Source: Luteibacter rhizovicinus | Lineage (GTDB): Bacteria > Pseudomonadota > Gammaproteobacteria > Xanthomonadales > Rhodanobacteraceae | Length of the DNA stretch: 64,000 nt | Reading direction: 5' to 3' | Assembly (NCBI RefSeq): GCF_004342265.1 | Contig: NZ_SMCS01000001.1 | Location: 434,001 to 498,000 of the forward strand | Part shown: positions 29,173 through 37,668 of the stretch, piece by piece | Layout: each line of letters opens with the position of its first letter | Position numbering within the stretch: the first letter of the stretch is position 1 | Made by a program: the position numbers and the translations under genes | Notes under the pieces: model-generated | What the model saw: the letters and a program-made list of their open reading frames with translations, nothing else | Told to the model about the DNA's origin: nothing | The model's database searches: none

Positions 29173-30636
29173 ATGCCGAACGTCAACGACATCCTGATCC
29201 TGCTCCCCGAGATATATCTCGTGGTGGCGGCCTGCGTGCTGCTACTCCTCGACGCGTTTCTGAAGCCCGCCCAGAAGGGCGTGATTCACTGGCTTTCCAT
29301 CATCGTCCTCGTCGTCGCGGCGTGGTTGGTGTACGACGGTCAGCCAGCGCAGACGGTCACCGCTTTCAGCGGCATGTTCGTCCGCGATGGCGTCGCCGAA
29401 ATACTGAAGGTGTTCTCGCTGCTGGTGGCCGCGGTCATCTTCGTCTACGCGCGTCCCTATCTGCGTGACCGCTCCATTCCGATGGGCGAGTTCTATACGC
29501 TGACGATCTTCGCTTCCGTGGGCATCATGTTCCTGGTGTCCGCCGGTAGCCTCGTCACGGTTTACCTCGGCCTCGAACTGCTGACGCTGTCTTCATATGC
29601 GTTGGTCGCACTTAACCGCGATTCGGGTCTGTCGTCCGAAGCGGCCATCAAGTATTTCGTCCTCGGCGCGCTGGCTTCCGGTTCGCTGCTGTACGGTATG
29701 TCGATGGTCTACGGCGCGACGCACAGCCTCGACCTCGCTGCTATCCATGCCGCGGTTGCCGGCACGGAATGGCCGCAGCTGCTGACCTTCGGTCTGATCT
29801 TCATGATCGTGGGCATCGGCTTCAAGCTGGGCGCGGCACCGTTCCACATGTGGATTCCGGACGTCTATCAGGGCGCACCGACTGCGGTGACGATCTTCAT
29901 CGGCTCGGCCCAGAAGTTGGCGGCGTTCGGTATGGCTTACCGTCTGCTCGCCACGGGCATGGGTAGTGTCGGTGCCGTCGGCGGTAGCGAAGTGCTGGTA
30001 CACCAGTGGCAGATCATGATCGCGGTGCTGGCGGTGTTGTCGCTGGCTATCGGTAATCTCGTCGCGATCGTGCAGACCAATCTGAAGCGTCTGCTGGCGT
30101 ACTCCACGATCTCGCACATGGGTTATCTGCTGATCGGTCTGGTCAACGCCACGCCGGAAGGCTATTCGGCGTCGATGTTCTATGCGATCAGCTACGCACT
30201 CACCAGCGCCGCCGCGTTCGGTGTGATTCTGGTGCTCGCTCGCTCGGGCTTCGAATGCGAAGAGATCGACGACCTGAAGGGCCTCAATCAGCGTTCGCCG
30301 TGGTTCGCGTTCCTGATGCTGCTGGTGATGTTCTCGCTGGCCGGCGTGCCGCCGCTGTTCGGCTTCTTCGGTAAGTTGCTCGTCCTGCAGGCCGCCATCA
30401 GTGCGGGCATGTTGTGGCTCGCTATCGTTGGCGCGGTCGCCGCGATCATCGGTCTGTATTACTACCTGCGCGTCGTGAAGGTCATGTACTTCGACCAGCC
30501 GGTCGAAGGCACCGATGTGCGTGCGCAATCGGATTTGCCGATGCGTTGGGTGTTGTCGATCAACGCGCTCGCGCTGCTGGTCCTTGGCTTCACCTGGGGA
30601 CCGTTGTTCGCCTGGTGTCAGAAGGCATTCGGTTAA
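29173..30636 (+). CDS. nuoN: NADH-quinone oxidoreductase subunit N
   Basis: Third antiporter-like subunit, 487 residues. LGLELLTLSSYALVAL and GAAPFHMWIPDVYQGAPTAVTIFIGSAQKLAAF are diagnostic. It is the last gene of the operon and ends 4 bases before an intrinsic terminator. With it all 14 nuo genes are present in standard order, so the operon should encode a complete proton-pumping complex I. Confidence 0.97.
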   Translation: MPNVNDILILLPEIYLVVAACVLLLLDAFLKPAQKGVIHWLSIIVLVVAAWLVYDGQPAQTVTAFSGMFVRDGVAEILKVFSLLVAAVIFVYARPYLRDRSIPMGEFYTLTIFASVGIMFLVSAGSLVTVYLGLELLTLSSYALVALNRDSGLSSEAAIKYFVLGALASGSLLYGMSMVYGATHSLDLAAIHAAVAGTEWPQLLTFGLIFMIVGIGFKLGAAPFHMWIPDVYQGAPTAVTIFIGSAQKLAAFGMAYRLLATGMGSVGAVGGSEVLVHQWQIMIAVLAVLSLAIGNLVAIVQTNLKRLLAYSTISHMGYLLIGLVNATPEGYSASMFYAISYALTSAAAFGVILVLARSGFECEEIDDLKGLNQRSPWFAFLMLLVMFSLAGVPPLFGFFGKLLVLQAAISAGMLWLAIVGAVAAIIGLYYYLRVVKVMYFDQPVEGTDVRAQSDLPMRWVLSINALALLVLGFTWGPLFAWCQKAFG

Positions 30637-30640
30637 GAGA

Positions 30641-30666
30641 AAAGGGCGCCTGAGGGCGCCCTTTTT
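30641..30666 (+). terminator. Intrinsic terminator of the nuo operon
   Basis: AAAGGGCGCC (30641-30650), loop TGAG, GGCGCCCTTT (30655-30664), T-run. Confidence 0.9.
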
Positions 30667-30741
30667 CCAGGCGATATTTGTTTGTCCGCTTGCGCCGTCA
30701 ACGTTCCGCAAAAAAAGTTGCGTGCAATCGCAACAAACGGC

Positions 30742-30770
30742 TTGCAACAATCGAGCCACATCCCTATAAT
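30742..30770 (+). promoter_or_regulatory. Promoter of tRNA-fMet
   Basis: TTGCAA (30742-30747), a 17-base spacer and a perfect TATAAT (30765-30770). The predicted start is about 30777, six bases before the mature tRNA. Confidence 0.8.
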
Positions 30771-30782
30771 TGCTGAATCTGA

Positions 30783-30859
30783 TGCGGGGTGGAGCAGTCT
30801 GGCAGCTCGTCGGGCTCATAACCCGAAGGTCGCAGGTTCGAATCCTGCCCCCGCTACCA
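30783..30859 (+). tRNA. Initiator tRNA-fMet (CAT)
   Basis: 77 bases with encoded ACCA 3' end, anticodon CAT at 30817-30819, and T-loop GGTTCGAATCC. Initiator features are visible: no Watson-Crick pair at 1-72 (T opposite T) and three consecutive G-C pairs in the anticodon stem (GGGCTCATAACCC). It is nearly identical to E. coli tRNA-fMet. In E. coli the corresponding metY leads the rimP-nusA-infB transcript; here it has its own terminator. Confidence 0.97.
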
Positions 30860-30866
30860 GTTTTCT

Positions 30867-30898
30867 AAAAGGCGCAAACCTCTGGTTTGCGCCTTTTT
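30867..30898 (+). terminator. Intrinsic terminator of tRNA-fMet
   Basis: AAAAGGCGCAAACC (30867-30880), loop TCT, GGTTTGCGCCTTTT (30884-30897) plus T. Confidence 0.9.
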
Positions 30899-30941
30899 CT
30901 TTGCGCGCTTTTCGACAACGTCGGACCTCATCCTCACCGTC

Positions 30942-30961
30942 GTTCCCGCGCAGGCGGGAAC
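30942..30961. repeat. REP-like hairpin
   Basis: GTTCCCGC, loop GCAG, GCGGGAAC, followed by CCAG. This palindrome type is common between genes in many proteobacteria. Only one copy is seen in the window. Confidence 0.55.
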
Positions 30962-31053
30962 CCAGTGCGATGCGCTCGGTTATCGCGATAGCGCTCGATC
31001 AGCTCCTCAGCTCTGGCGCGGATACATCGAAGCGTCGAGGCAAGGCCGTAACC

Positions 31054-31139
31054 GGCGCCCTCGCCGTGCCCACGTCGCGCAATCGCCGCACCGCCTTTCC
31101 GACTTCACGCGCGCTCCTACCGGGCACGGCGAGGGTGCC
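31054..31139. repeat. 18-bp inverted repeat
   Basis: GGCGCCCTCGCCGTGCCC (31054-31071) and its complement with one mismatch (31122-31139), spaced by 50 bases. Possible remnant of a mobile element end or a long-range hairpin. Confidence 0.5.
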
Positions 31140-31276
31140 GGATGGGGCCACCGAACTGCTCGACAAATATGCAAAGAAGCAATGCCGTTGAGTTTCCGTG
31201 ACATGGTGGCGACTCGAGTCATGTTCGGGTTTCGAGATGCAATGCTTCCTTATATTAGCCCTACACGGAGGGTGGC

Positions 31277-31360
31277 GTGATTTACTTTGACCTGTTTATT
31301 CGCGTAGTGAGCCTCACCGTTGCGTGGTGCATAGGTCCAGCGCTAGTCTCTGTGAACTAA
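31277..31360 (+). CDS. Possible 27-residue hydrophobic small ORF
   Basis: GTG at 31277 is preceded by GGAGGG at a 4-6 base distance, a better ribosome site than most genes here. The predicted peptide VIYFDLFIRVVSLTVAWCIG... is hydrophobic with one charged pair, compatible with a single membrane segment. It ends 53 bases before the RHS gene. It may be a leader peptide, a small membrane protein or chance. Confidence 0.25.
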   Translation: MIYFDLFIRVVSLTVAWCIGPALVSVN

Positions 31361-31413
31361 CGAAGCGTGGCTTTCGAAGACGCTTGACCATTGGGGATCA
31401 CTAGGAGCGAGGT

Positions 31414-32433
31414 ATGACGAATTGTCGGAATCTGCGGCCGGCCTGGTTCGTTGGGCTGGTAATAGTGCTTCTTGTGTTTATTTGCCCCTTTGTAAGTGCG
31501 CAGGACGTTGGTACTACTTATTACCTGACAGACTCACAGAACAACGTTCTTGCAACGATGGATGCGGCGGGAAACCTGACTTCAACATCGGATTACCGGC
31601 CCTTTGGTGCTTCGACCGGTGGTCAGCAGCAGTCATCTGGTCCGGGGTACACAGGGCACGTGAGCGATGCTGACTCCGGCCTGATATATATGCAGGCGCG
31701 GTACTACGATCCAGCGATTGGGCGATTCCTTGGAACTGATCCCAATGGGATCACGCCAGGGAGGATTTTTGACTTCGCAAGATACACATATGCGAACAAT
31801 AGTCCCCTAGTGTTCGTCGACCCGGATGGTCGGCAGAATATGTATGCGCTCGGTGCACAAGTTGCTGAGTCGCAGATGTTGCAAAGTGGTGACCCGAATG
31901 CTGCAAGGCATGTGGCGGAAATTAATTCCGGGCAAGCCCAGGTCGTCATGAGCGCTGCGGCGGTTGTGGTCGCATCTCCAGCTGCTGGGCTTGTAGTACG
32001 TACGGCTGCTACGGTGGTAGCCGATTCGTTGGCGTCAGGAAGTTTAGTGACCGCTATCGTCGGGAATGCGCCGGCGGTAACAGCTAGTGGAATGATTGTC
32101 GCTGACGGTATTGCGGCCGCAAATGGTGTACCGACGCCAATGTCACCGGAGATGTCTGCTGCGGGGGCGGAGTTTCAATTGGCAGGGGCGCAAGCTGCGA
32201 ATTTGAGGCGTTTTGAGTCAAAGCTCCCAGCAGGAAATACCGGCACGCACGTCGATGCTTTTGGGAACGGAGCACTATTCACAGCTACTGTTCCGGGGAA
32301 CGTGGCTGGTTCATCGGCGGTTTACCAGAAAGCAGTTGACGGAGCGGGTACGACAACGAGTTATTTGAAGACGACATTTCTTCCCAATGGCGACGTCGCA
32401 CATATAAAAGACAAGATCATGCCGTTGCAATAG
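31414..32433 (+). CDS. Secreted mini-RHS protein with variable C-terminal (toxin-like) domain
   Basis: 339 residues. Residues 9-30 form a Sec-type signal peptide (FVGLVIVLLVFICPFVSAQ). Residues 36-140 are the end of an RHS/YD core: YYLTDSQNNVLATMD, YRPFG, GYTGHVSDADSGLIYMQARYYDPAIGRFLGTDP, and the core terminus FVDPDGR at 134-140. After it the sequence changes to a non-conserved C-terminal region: an Ala/Val-rich hydrophobic stretch (175-235) and a compact C-terminal segment (about 260-339) ending IKDKIMPLQ. Full RHS toxins have a large YD-repeat shell; only its last ~100 residues are present. The toxin activity is not recognised. GC content is visibly lower than in flanking core genes, and a small acidic gene follows after 11 bases. 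Confidence 0.75.
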   Translation: MTNCRNLRPAWFVGLVIVLLVFICPFVSAQDVGTTYYLTDSQNNVLATMDAAGNLTSTSDYRPFGASTGGQQQSSGPGYTGHVSDADSGLIYMQARYYDPAIGRFLGTDPNGITPGRIFDFARYTYANNSPLVFVDPDGRQNMYALGAQVAESQMLQSGDPNAARHVAEINSGQAQVVMSAAAVVVASPAAGLVVRTAATVVADSLASGSLVTAIVGNAPAVTASGMIVADGIAAANGVPTPMSPEMSAAGAEFQLAGAQAANLRRFESKLPAGNTGTHVDAFGNGALFTATVPGNVAGSSAVYQKAVDGAGTTTSYLKTTFLPNGDVAHIKDKIMPLQ

Positions 32434-32444
32434 CGAGATTTTTG

Positions 32445-32777
32445 ATGAATTACGATTCTCCTTACGTCATTTTAGGTACGGAAACTGTGGCAGACCTGCA
32501 GATCGCAATGTCACGCCATCCTGCCGGCCTTTTTTTGGATATGACGACACTTAAAGCAATTCTTCGTGCTTATATGAATGGTCAATTGTCTGATGACTCG
32601 CTTTTACAGTTGGCAGAGTTCCTTGAGATGAATGAGGGTGTGAGCGTCCCCAGTATTGAATCTCGAGCGATCAACGACATTTTGTTCAGTGTTGCCAATC
32701 CAGAGATAAATTTCCCAAACACGATTGAAAAGATGCAATCGCTACTTGGGATGAGTCCTTATAGCGACTCTCTGTAG
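32445..32777 (+). CDS. Putative immunity protein for the RHS gene
   Basis: 110 residues, mostly helical in character, strongly acidic (about 14 Asp/Glu against 5 Lys/Arg). No signal peptide or membrane segment. It begins 11 bases after the RHS stop in the same low-GC block (counted lines here run 40-50% GC), which is the usual place and size for a polymorphic-toxin immunity gene. I do not recognise a named immunity family. The TTG codon just before the ATG at 32445 is a possible alternative start. The assignment rests on context and composition. Confidence 0.55.
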   Translation: MNYDSPYVILGTETVADLQIAMSRHPAGLFLDMTTLKAILRAYMNGQLSDDSLLQLAEFLEMNEGVSVPSIESRAINDILFSVANPEINFPNTIEKMQSLLGMSPYSDSL

Positions 32778-32886
32778 TCTGAAGATAGAATTCTATGTGA
32801 GTAATTAACTCTGACGCGTTTAGCGGCTCCTTCCATAGCAATATTCGTCAGACAATTTTCGTCCGACGCTTAAGAAAGGTATCGAG

Positions 32887-33476
32887 ATGGATCGAGCTAC
32901 GCTTAAAGCCTACGACCGCGATGCGGCGGCTTTTGCCGATGAATGGGAAGCGCAGTCGCCGCCCACCGATATTTATGCTCTGGTTCGCCGTTTCTTTATT
33001 CCCGGCCCGACAGCGGATATCGGGTGTGGGAGCGGTCGCGATACTTCGGGGCTCGATGCCCAGGGTTATCCCTCAGGGGGTATGACGCTTCTGAAGGACT
33101 TCTGGTCGAGGCGAGGAAGCGGCATCCGCATCTGCAGTTCGAGCATGCGGTGCTGCCTGAGCTTTTGGTCGTGCCTGACGATGGTTTCGCAAACGTTTTC
33201 TGCGAGACGGTCATCATGCACCTCGAGTCAGGGAGTGTTGTTCCTTCGGTCGATAGGTTGCTGTCGCTTCTTGTCCCCGGTGGCATCCTGTATCTCAGCT
33301 GGCGCGTGACGGAGGATGCGGACCGAAGAGACGCGCATGGGCGCCTCTTCGCGGCGTTCGATCCCTCTCTGGTACTGAAATCGTTGGCTTTGACAGAGAT
33401 TCTTCTGGATGAGCAGATCGAGAGCGTTTCGTCCCGTAAGACAGTCAGGCGGATCGTCGCGCGAAAAGCCGACTAG
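32887..33476 (+). pseudogene. Frameshifted class I SAM-dependent methyltransferase
   Basis: The first frame reads MDRATLKAYDRDAAAFADEW and the SAM-binding motif ADIGCGSGRDT, then loses homology after GYPSGG. A second frame continues with YDASEGLLVEARKRHP, motif-II-like VPDDGFANVFCETVIMHLE, LLVPGGILYLSW and the C-terminus VARKAD. The switch falls at the run of five Gs at 33076-33080: one added G restores SGGYDASEGLL and a 196-residue protein. So either a single-base deletion has broken the gene or the base was lost in sequencing. Relatives methylate small molecules of varied kind; no substrate is evident. ATG 32887 has AAAGGTATCGAG just upstream. Confidence 0.8.
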
Positions 33477-33628
33477 GAACTGCGTATCAGCCTGTTGTCA
33501 TGCAAGCGGCAGGGTCCGGGCTATGGTCGATTGGCGCGGCATCCATAAGGCTCTTGCGAGGCAGCATCTGGAATTACGGTGTCCGTGAGGTTCGGCCGCC
33601 GGCGCGCCAGCTTCCATTGGGCTCACAC

Positions 33629-34612
33629 TCAGTCGAAGTACCGTGACGATCGGACGAAGTCCTTCACTGATTCCGCGTTGGCAAATTCCAGCTCGATCAA
33701 TTGCTTGATCGCAGCCTGTTTATTGGGGGACCGGTTGTAATAGGCGCGACAAATCTCTGAGCCTATGTAGTAGCCAAGGTCGGCTGTGCCGTACTCGTTG
33801 TCTACTCCGCTATATAGCCAGGGGCCGTAAGACTCTCCGTTCATGACTTCACGAAACGCGGGTTTGATGGTCGCATCGTGTTTCATGCCGTACTCGACAT
33901 ACTTCGATCCCGATTTGCGACCTGTCACCAGTTCAGCAACAAAGTCGGCGACGCCCTCTTGCATAGCCCTTTGAAGCAGCGTCTTGCCACGTACGCTTTG
34001 CTGTGTGTGCACGAACTCATGGATGAGAAGCACGTCCATGGTGTCGGAGGGGTTGCTGTCGAAGTAGGGTTTTATCCATGCGCGCATTCTCTCCGGCATC
34101 TCGGATACGTCGACACTACTGTCGCCCATAGCTAGCTCCGTGCCGATTAGCACCATGTCGTCCTGCGTCGTGCCGCCAGATTTGAAGGTACCGATCTCGA
34201 AGTTGATGCTTGCCTGCCTCATCTCAGGATAAAGCGTCCGGAGTTTCAGAAGCTGCGGTTTCAGGGTTGCGATGGTCGAACCCGCCAACAATGTCCGCGG
34301 CCGGATGGTGGCCCAGAAGCGCGGATAGGCGCGGATGGCTTCCATGTACAGGTGGGCGTTATAGCCGCGTCCTTGCATGAAAGCATGGAGGGCATTGGTG
34401 CCAGGGTCGATATAAAGCTTTTGAATGACGGCTTCCTGCTGGACCGGGTCTTCGAGCTTTACCGCGGCATCGTAAGCTTTCCAGAACCGGTCGAGGTCCG
34501 CCGATGACACCACGGGATCGATAACCACATCTCGTGCAATGCTTGTTGAAGTAACGCAAAAATACGACAGCAAGAGAGCGGAGGAAGTGACAAGTATCTT
34601 TCTCAGAATCAT
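33629..34612 (-). CDS. Secreted DUF2268-like zinc metalloprotease
   Basis: 327 residues. The N-terminus MILRKILVTSSALLLSYFCVTS is a signal peptide. The metal site HEFVH is at 198-202, followed by QEGVADFVAEL near 218-228, whose glutamate is the likely third ligand; this HEFVH...EGxADF arrangement fits DUF2268-type predicted proteases. ATG 34612 is preceded by AAAGGG and places the signal peptide at the very start; the longer upstream frame does not. Probably periplasmic or exported; substrate unknown. It is leftward, alone, and converges on the methyltransferase remnant across 150 bases with no feature seen. Confidence 0.75.
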   Translation of the reverse strand: MILRKILVTSSALLLSYFCVTSTSIARDVVIDPVVSSADLDRFWKAYDAAVKLEDPVQQEAVIQKLYIDPGTNALHAFMQGRGYNAHLYMEAIRAYPRFWATIRPRTLLAGSTIATLKPQLLKLRTLYPEMRQASINFEIGTFKSGGTTQDDMVLIGTELAMGDSSVDVSEMPERMRAWIKPYFDSNPSDTMDVLLIHEFVHTQQSVRGKTLLQRAMQEGVADFVAELVTGRKSGSKYVEYGMKHDATIKPAFREVMNGESYGPWLYSGVDNEYGTADLGYYIGSEICRAYYNRSPNKQAAIKQLIELEFANAESVKDFVRSSRYFD

Positions 34613-34973
34613 CGTGAGCCCTTTGAATAGACAGCCACAGGCACGTAATCGTGGCCACGGGAGTTGATGCTGGCCATGTCGATTTGGTTTAAGCAGGATT
34701 CGCGAGGCCGCTCGCGTTAAGGCGGTCCGATCAATACCCATGCGCTTGTTCCAGGCGCATTGTCACGGCTATTTCTGGATGTTATTTTCGGTCCGTCGAA
34801 AAGGACCTGGGTCGGCAATCGGTAAGTCCGGCCCCTTCCTCTTGAGGAAGCTCCGTTGTCGCGCTAAGCGATAACCCACGGCAAGTCGGAGGCGTACTTC
34901 ACGCCTCGGCTTGGCGTGTTTCAGTGTCGGTCGGTCGACGCTTCTCACCGCCAAGCGCTATCGGAAAAAGACT
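34613..34973. other. Divergent intergenic region
   Basis: 361 bases between the leftward metalloprotease and the rightward ABM gene. A hairpin GAGGCGT/ACGCCTC (34889-34907) lies about 65 bases before the ABM start. No confident promoter or gene is seen. Confidence 0.4.
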
Positions 34974-35294
34974 ATGCCGATTATTCAAGCGCAAATGGGT
35001 GTCATCACCCAGATCAATACGTTTGTCGTGCCGTCGCCGGAGGCGCAGGCATCGCTCATCGAGTTGCTACGGGAAGCCGCAACCAGTTGCCGTTCGGTGC
35101 CTGGCTGGATGTCGGCCAGTCTTCACAGAAGTCTGGATGGCACGCGCGTGGTGAACTATGCGCAGGCTGAAAACGAACAGGCGATGCGACAGGTTTTCGA
35201 GCACCTTCAGGCCAGGGGGTTTATCCAGCGAAACGCGGCTTTTGGAGAGGCTCATCCTGGAATTTACGATGTTGCATTCACTGTAGAGCGATAG
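34974..35294 (+). CDS. ABM-family (antibiotic biosynthesis monooxygenase-like) protein
   Basis: 106 residues with the dimeric ferredoxin-like pattern of ABM proteins: an N-terminal strand GVITQINTFVVP, a helix AQASLIELLREAA, VPGWMSASLHRSLDGTRVVNYAQAENEQAMRQVF, and a final strand. The family includes cofactor-free monooxygenases and heme-degrading enzymes; many members act on quinones or have unknown substrates. The ATG at 34974 fits the domain boundary. A second ABM gene lies at 40129 in the same block. Confidence 0.75.
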   Translation: MPIIQAQMGVITQINTFVVPSPEAQASLIELLREAATSCRSVPGWMSASLHRSLDGTRVVNYAQAENEQAMRQVFEHLQARGFIQRNAAFGEAHPGIYDVAFTVER

Positions 35295-35405
35295 CGAAAT
35301 CGCGGTGCACGGCATTTGCCGCGCACCGCACTCCAAGGCCATTTCCCTCACAACCGGCGGAGCGTGCGAAAATCCACGTCCGCACCCTCTGACTACCCGG
35401 ACCCC

Positions 35406-37040
35406 ATGCTGCGACTAACCGATATCCAGCTGCCGCTCGATCACGCCGATGACGCGATCGGGGCGGCGATCTGCGCGAAACTTGGCATCGGGGCGACGTC
35501 GCTGCGTGGCTATACGGTGTTCCGGCGCGGCTATGACGCGCGTAAGCGCGGTGCGATCAAGCTGATCTATACGCTGGATGTGGACGTCATGGACGAGGTG
35601 GCCCTGTTGGCGCGCCACACCGAGGACAGGCATGTACAGCCGACGCCGGATACGGGCTACCGCTTTGTGGCGCAGGCGCCCGATGCATTGGAGCATCGTC
35701 CGATCGTGATCGGTACGGGCCCGTGCGGCTTGTTTGCCGGTCTGCTGCTGGCGCAGATGGGTTATCGCCCGATCATCCTCGATCGCGGCAAGGCGGTGCG
35801 TGAGCGCACAGTGGATACCTGGGGCTTGTGGCGCAAGCGCGACCTGAATCCGGAGTCGAACGTGCAGTTCGGCGAAGGCGGGGCGGGTACGTTTTCGGAC
35901 GGCAAACTGTATAGCCAGATTTCCGATCCGTTGCATCACGGCCGCAAGGTGCTTGTCGAGTTCGTGAAAGCCGGTGCGCCGGACGAGATTCTCTACGTCA
36001 GCAAGCCGCATATCGGCACGTTCCGTCTGGTGACGATGGTGGAGAACATGCGCGCGACGATCGAGTCGCTTGGTGGCGAGATCCGCTTCACGAGCCGCGT
36101 CGACGACGTGCTGGTGGAAAACGATGCGAATGGCGAGCGCCATGTGCGTGGCGTGACGCTGGCCAGCGGCGAGCAGCTCCGTGCCGATCACGTCGTGCTG
36201 GCGATTGGCCACAGCGCGCGCGATACCTTTGAAATGTTGCATGAGCGCGGTGTGTACATGGAGGCGAAGCCGTTCTCGATCGGCTTCCGGGTGGAGCATC
36301 CGCAGTCGATCATCGACCGGGCGCGCTTTGGTCCGCAGGCCGGGCATCCGCTGCTTGGCGCGGCGGATTACAAGTTGGTGCATCACGGCAAGAACGGTCG
36401 TTCCGTGTATAGCTTTTGCATGTGCCCTGGCGGCACGGTGGTGGCGGCAACGTCCGAACCGGGACGCGTGGTGACCAATGGGATGAGCCAGTATTCACGT
36501 AACGAACGCAACGCGAATGCGGCTGTAGTGGTCGGTGTCGAGCCATCCGATTTCGCGCCTTACGACAACAGCGGCAGCCCGCTTGCCGGCATCGCGCTGC
36601 AACGGCATTGGGAATCGCGTGCGTTTGAACTTGGTGGCGGTACGTACGAGGCGCCGGCCCAGCTGGTAGGCGATTTTCTTGCGAACAGGCCGTCGCATGA
36701 ATTCGGCAGCGTGCAGCCGTCTTACAAGCCCGGTGTCCGGTTGGGCGATCTGGCCAGTGCATTGCCCGACTACGCTATCCATGCGATTCGCGAAGCGCTG
36801 CCGGCGTTCGATCGTCAGATCAAGGGTTTCGCGATGCACGATGCCATATTTACCGGCGTGGAAACGCGCACCTCGTCGCCGCTGCGTATCAAACGCAATG
36901 AGCGCTTTCAGAGCCTGAATACGCGCGGTCTGTACCCGGCGGGCGAAGGCGCCGGTTATGCCGGCGGCATTCTTTCCGCTGCTGTGGACGGCATCCGCGT
37001 CGCAGAAGCGGTGGCGCTACAGATCAACGCGAGCACGTGA
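35406..37040 (+). CDS. FAD-dependent dehydrogenase (COG2509-like)
   Basis: 544 residues. An N-terminal ~90-residue domain is followed by the FAD-binding motif VIGTGPCGLFAGLLLAQMGY and then RERTVDTWGLWRKRDLNPESNVQFGEGGAGTFSDGKLYSQ, a signature of the uncharacterised FAD-dependent dehydrogenases related to geranylgeranyl reductases. The C-terminus has the second FAD motif NTRGLYPAGEGAGYAGGILSAAVDG. No membrane segments, so probably cytoplasmic. The substrate is not known for this family. ATG 35406 (MLRLTDIQLPLD) starts the conserved domain; the longer frame from 35316 is not supported. Confidence 0.88.
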   Translation: MLRLTDIQLPLDHADDAIGAAICAKLGIGATSLRGYTVFRRGYDARKRGAIKLIYTLDVDVMDEVALLARHTEDRHVQPTPDTGYRFVAQAPDALEHRPIVIGTGPCGLFAGLLLAQMGYRPIILDRGKAVRERTVDTWGLWRKRDLNPESNVQFGEGGAGTFSDGKLYSQISDPLHHGRKVLVEFVKAGAPDEILYVSKPHIGTFRLVTMVENMRATIESLGGEIRFTSRVDDVLVENDANGERHVRGVTLASGEQLRADHVVLAIGHSARDTFEMLHERGVYMEAKPFSIGFRVEHPQSIIDRARFGPQAGHPLLGAADYKLVHHGKNGRSVYSFCMCPGGTVVAATSEPGRVVTNGMSQYSRNERNANAAVVVGVEPSDFAPYDNSGSPLAGIALQRHWESRAFELGGGTYEAPAQLVGDFLANRPSHEFGSVQPSYKPGVRLGDLASALPDYAIHAIREALPAFDRQIKGFAMHDAIFTGVETRTSSPLRIKRNERFQSLNTRGLYPAGEGAGYAGGILSAAVDGIRVAEAVALQINAST

Positions 37041-37115
37041 GTCGAGCCAGAAGTGGAGCGAGATCGAGCCGGCGCGGGGCGCCATTCGACGGCGGGCTGC
37101 GTAAGCATCGACAGT

Positions 37116-37475
37116 TCAGGCCGGGCTGGTTACCAGAAAGCGATGCATTTTTTTCAGGGGCTGGGAGAACTGGGTCAGCGCAAGGAGCGTCAGCCTGGTG
37201 GCCTTCATTTTGAATGCAAAATTCCCTATCGGGATATCTGAATTTCGTTCGAAATAGACGAACGTCAGTTCCCGATAGCTGTCTTTCGGCAGCGGTTCGT
37301 TACAGTCGTGGACGGGATAATAGCCCTCGCCATCTATCTGGACGGAGATGTCTTTTTCCGCGAGATGATGTTTTTTCAGCTCGTGCGCGAGGTCGCGGTG
37401 GTGCGCCCAGCGGTTGATCGATTCGTCGAACTGCCATGCATTTACCGGTACGTCGAATAATAGAATGTCCATCAT
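37116..37475 (-). CDS. Hypothetical cytosolic protein
   Basis: About 119 residues, MDILLFDVPVNAWQFDES... with WAHHRDLAHELKKHHLAEKDISV, GEGYYPVHDC and YRELTFVYFERN. No signal peptide or membrane segment, and no family recognised. AAGGA lies 7 bases before the second of two adjacent ATGs (37475 and 37472). The gene is leftward between two rightward genes. The codon mix is less GC-biased than in flanking core genes. Confidence 0.5.
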   Translation of the reverse strand: MMDILLFDVPVNAWQFDESINRWAHHRDLAHELKKHHLAEKDISVQIDGEGYYPVHDCNEPLPKDSYRELTFVYFERNSDIPIGNFAFKMKATRLTLLALTQFSQPLKKMHRFLVTSPA

Positions 37476-37668
37476 TCGTTCCTTTGTGAGATGGGGCCGG
37501 GTGTCTTTGAGCGTCGCCGTAAGGAAGGTAGGCGGCAATATGGCATCGGTTGTAGGCGTGTTCTTGTCGTCACCGCCATTGGTCACGGACCATTCGTGAC
37601 GATGGACACTCCTCGCGCGAGGTTGGCTCGTCGTCTACTTGATGCCATCTTCGCAGCGAGTAGCAACC

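Larger units (their letters stand above)
30860..31413. other. Non-coding left edge of accessory block
   Basis: About 550 bases between tRNA-fMet and the RHS gene. It holds the tRNA terminator, a REP-like hairpin GTTCCCGC-GCAG-GCGGGAAC (30942-30961), an 18-bp inverted repeat (31054-31139) and a possible 27-codon ORF at 31277. I found no integrase, transposase or duplicated tRNA 3' end. Open frames across 30.7-31.2 kb are Pro/Arg-rich and look spurious. Confidence 0.5.

Noticed and set aside
30682-31222. Open frames of 70-170 codons around the tRNA
   Set aside because: One crosses the tRNA and its terminator; the others are Pro/Arg/Ser-rich with no ribosome site.
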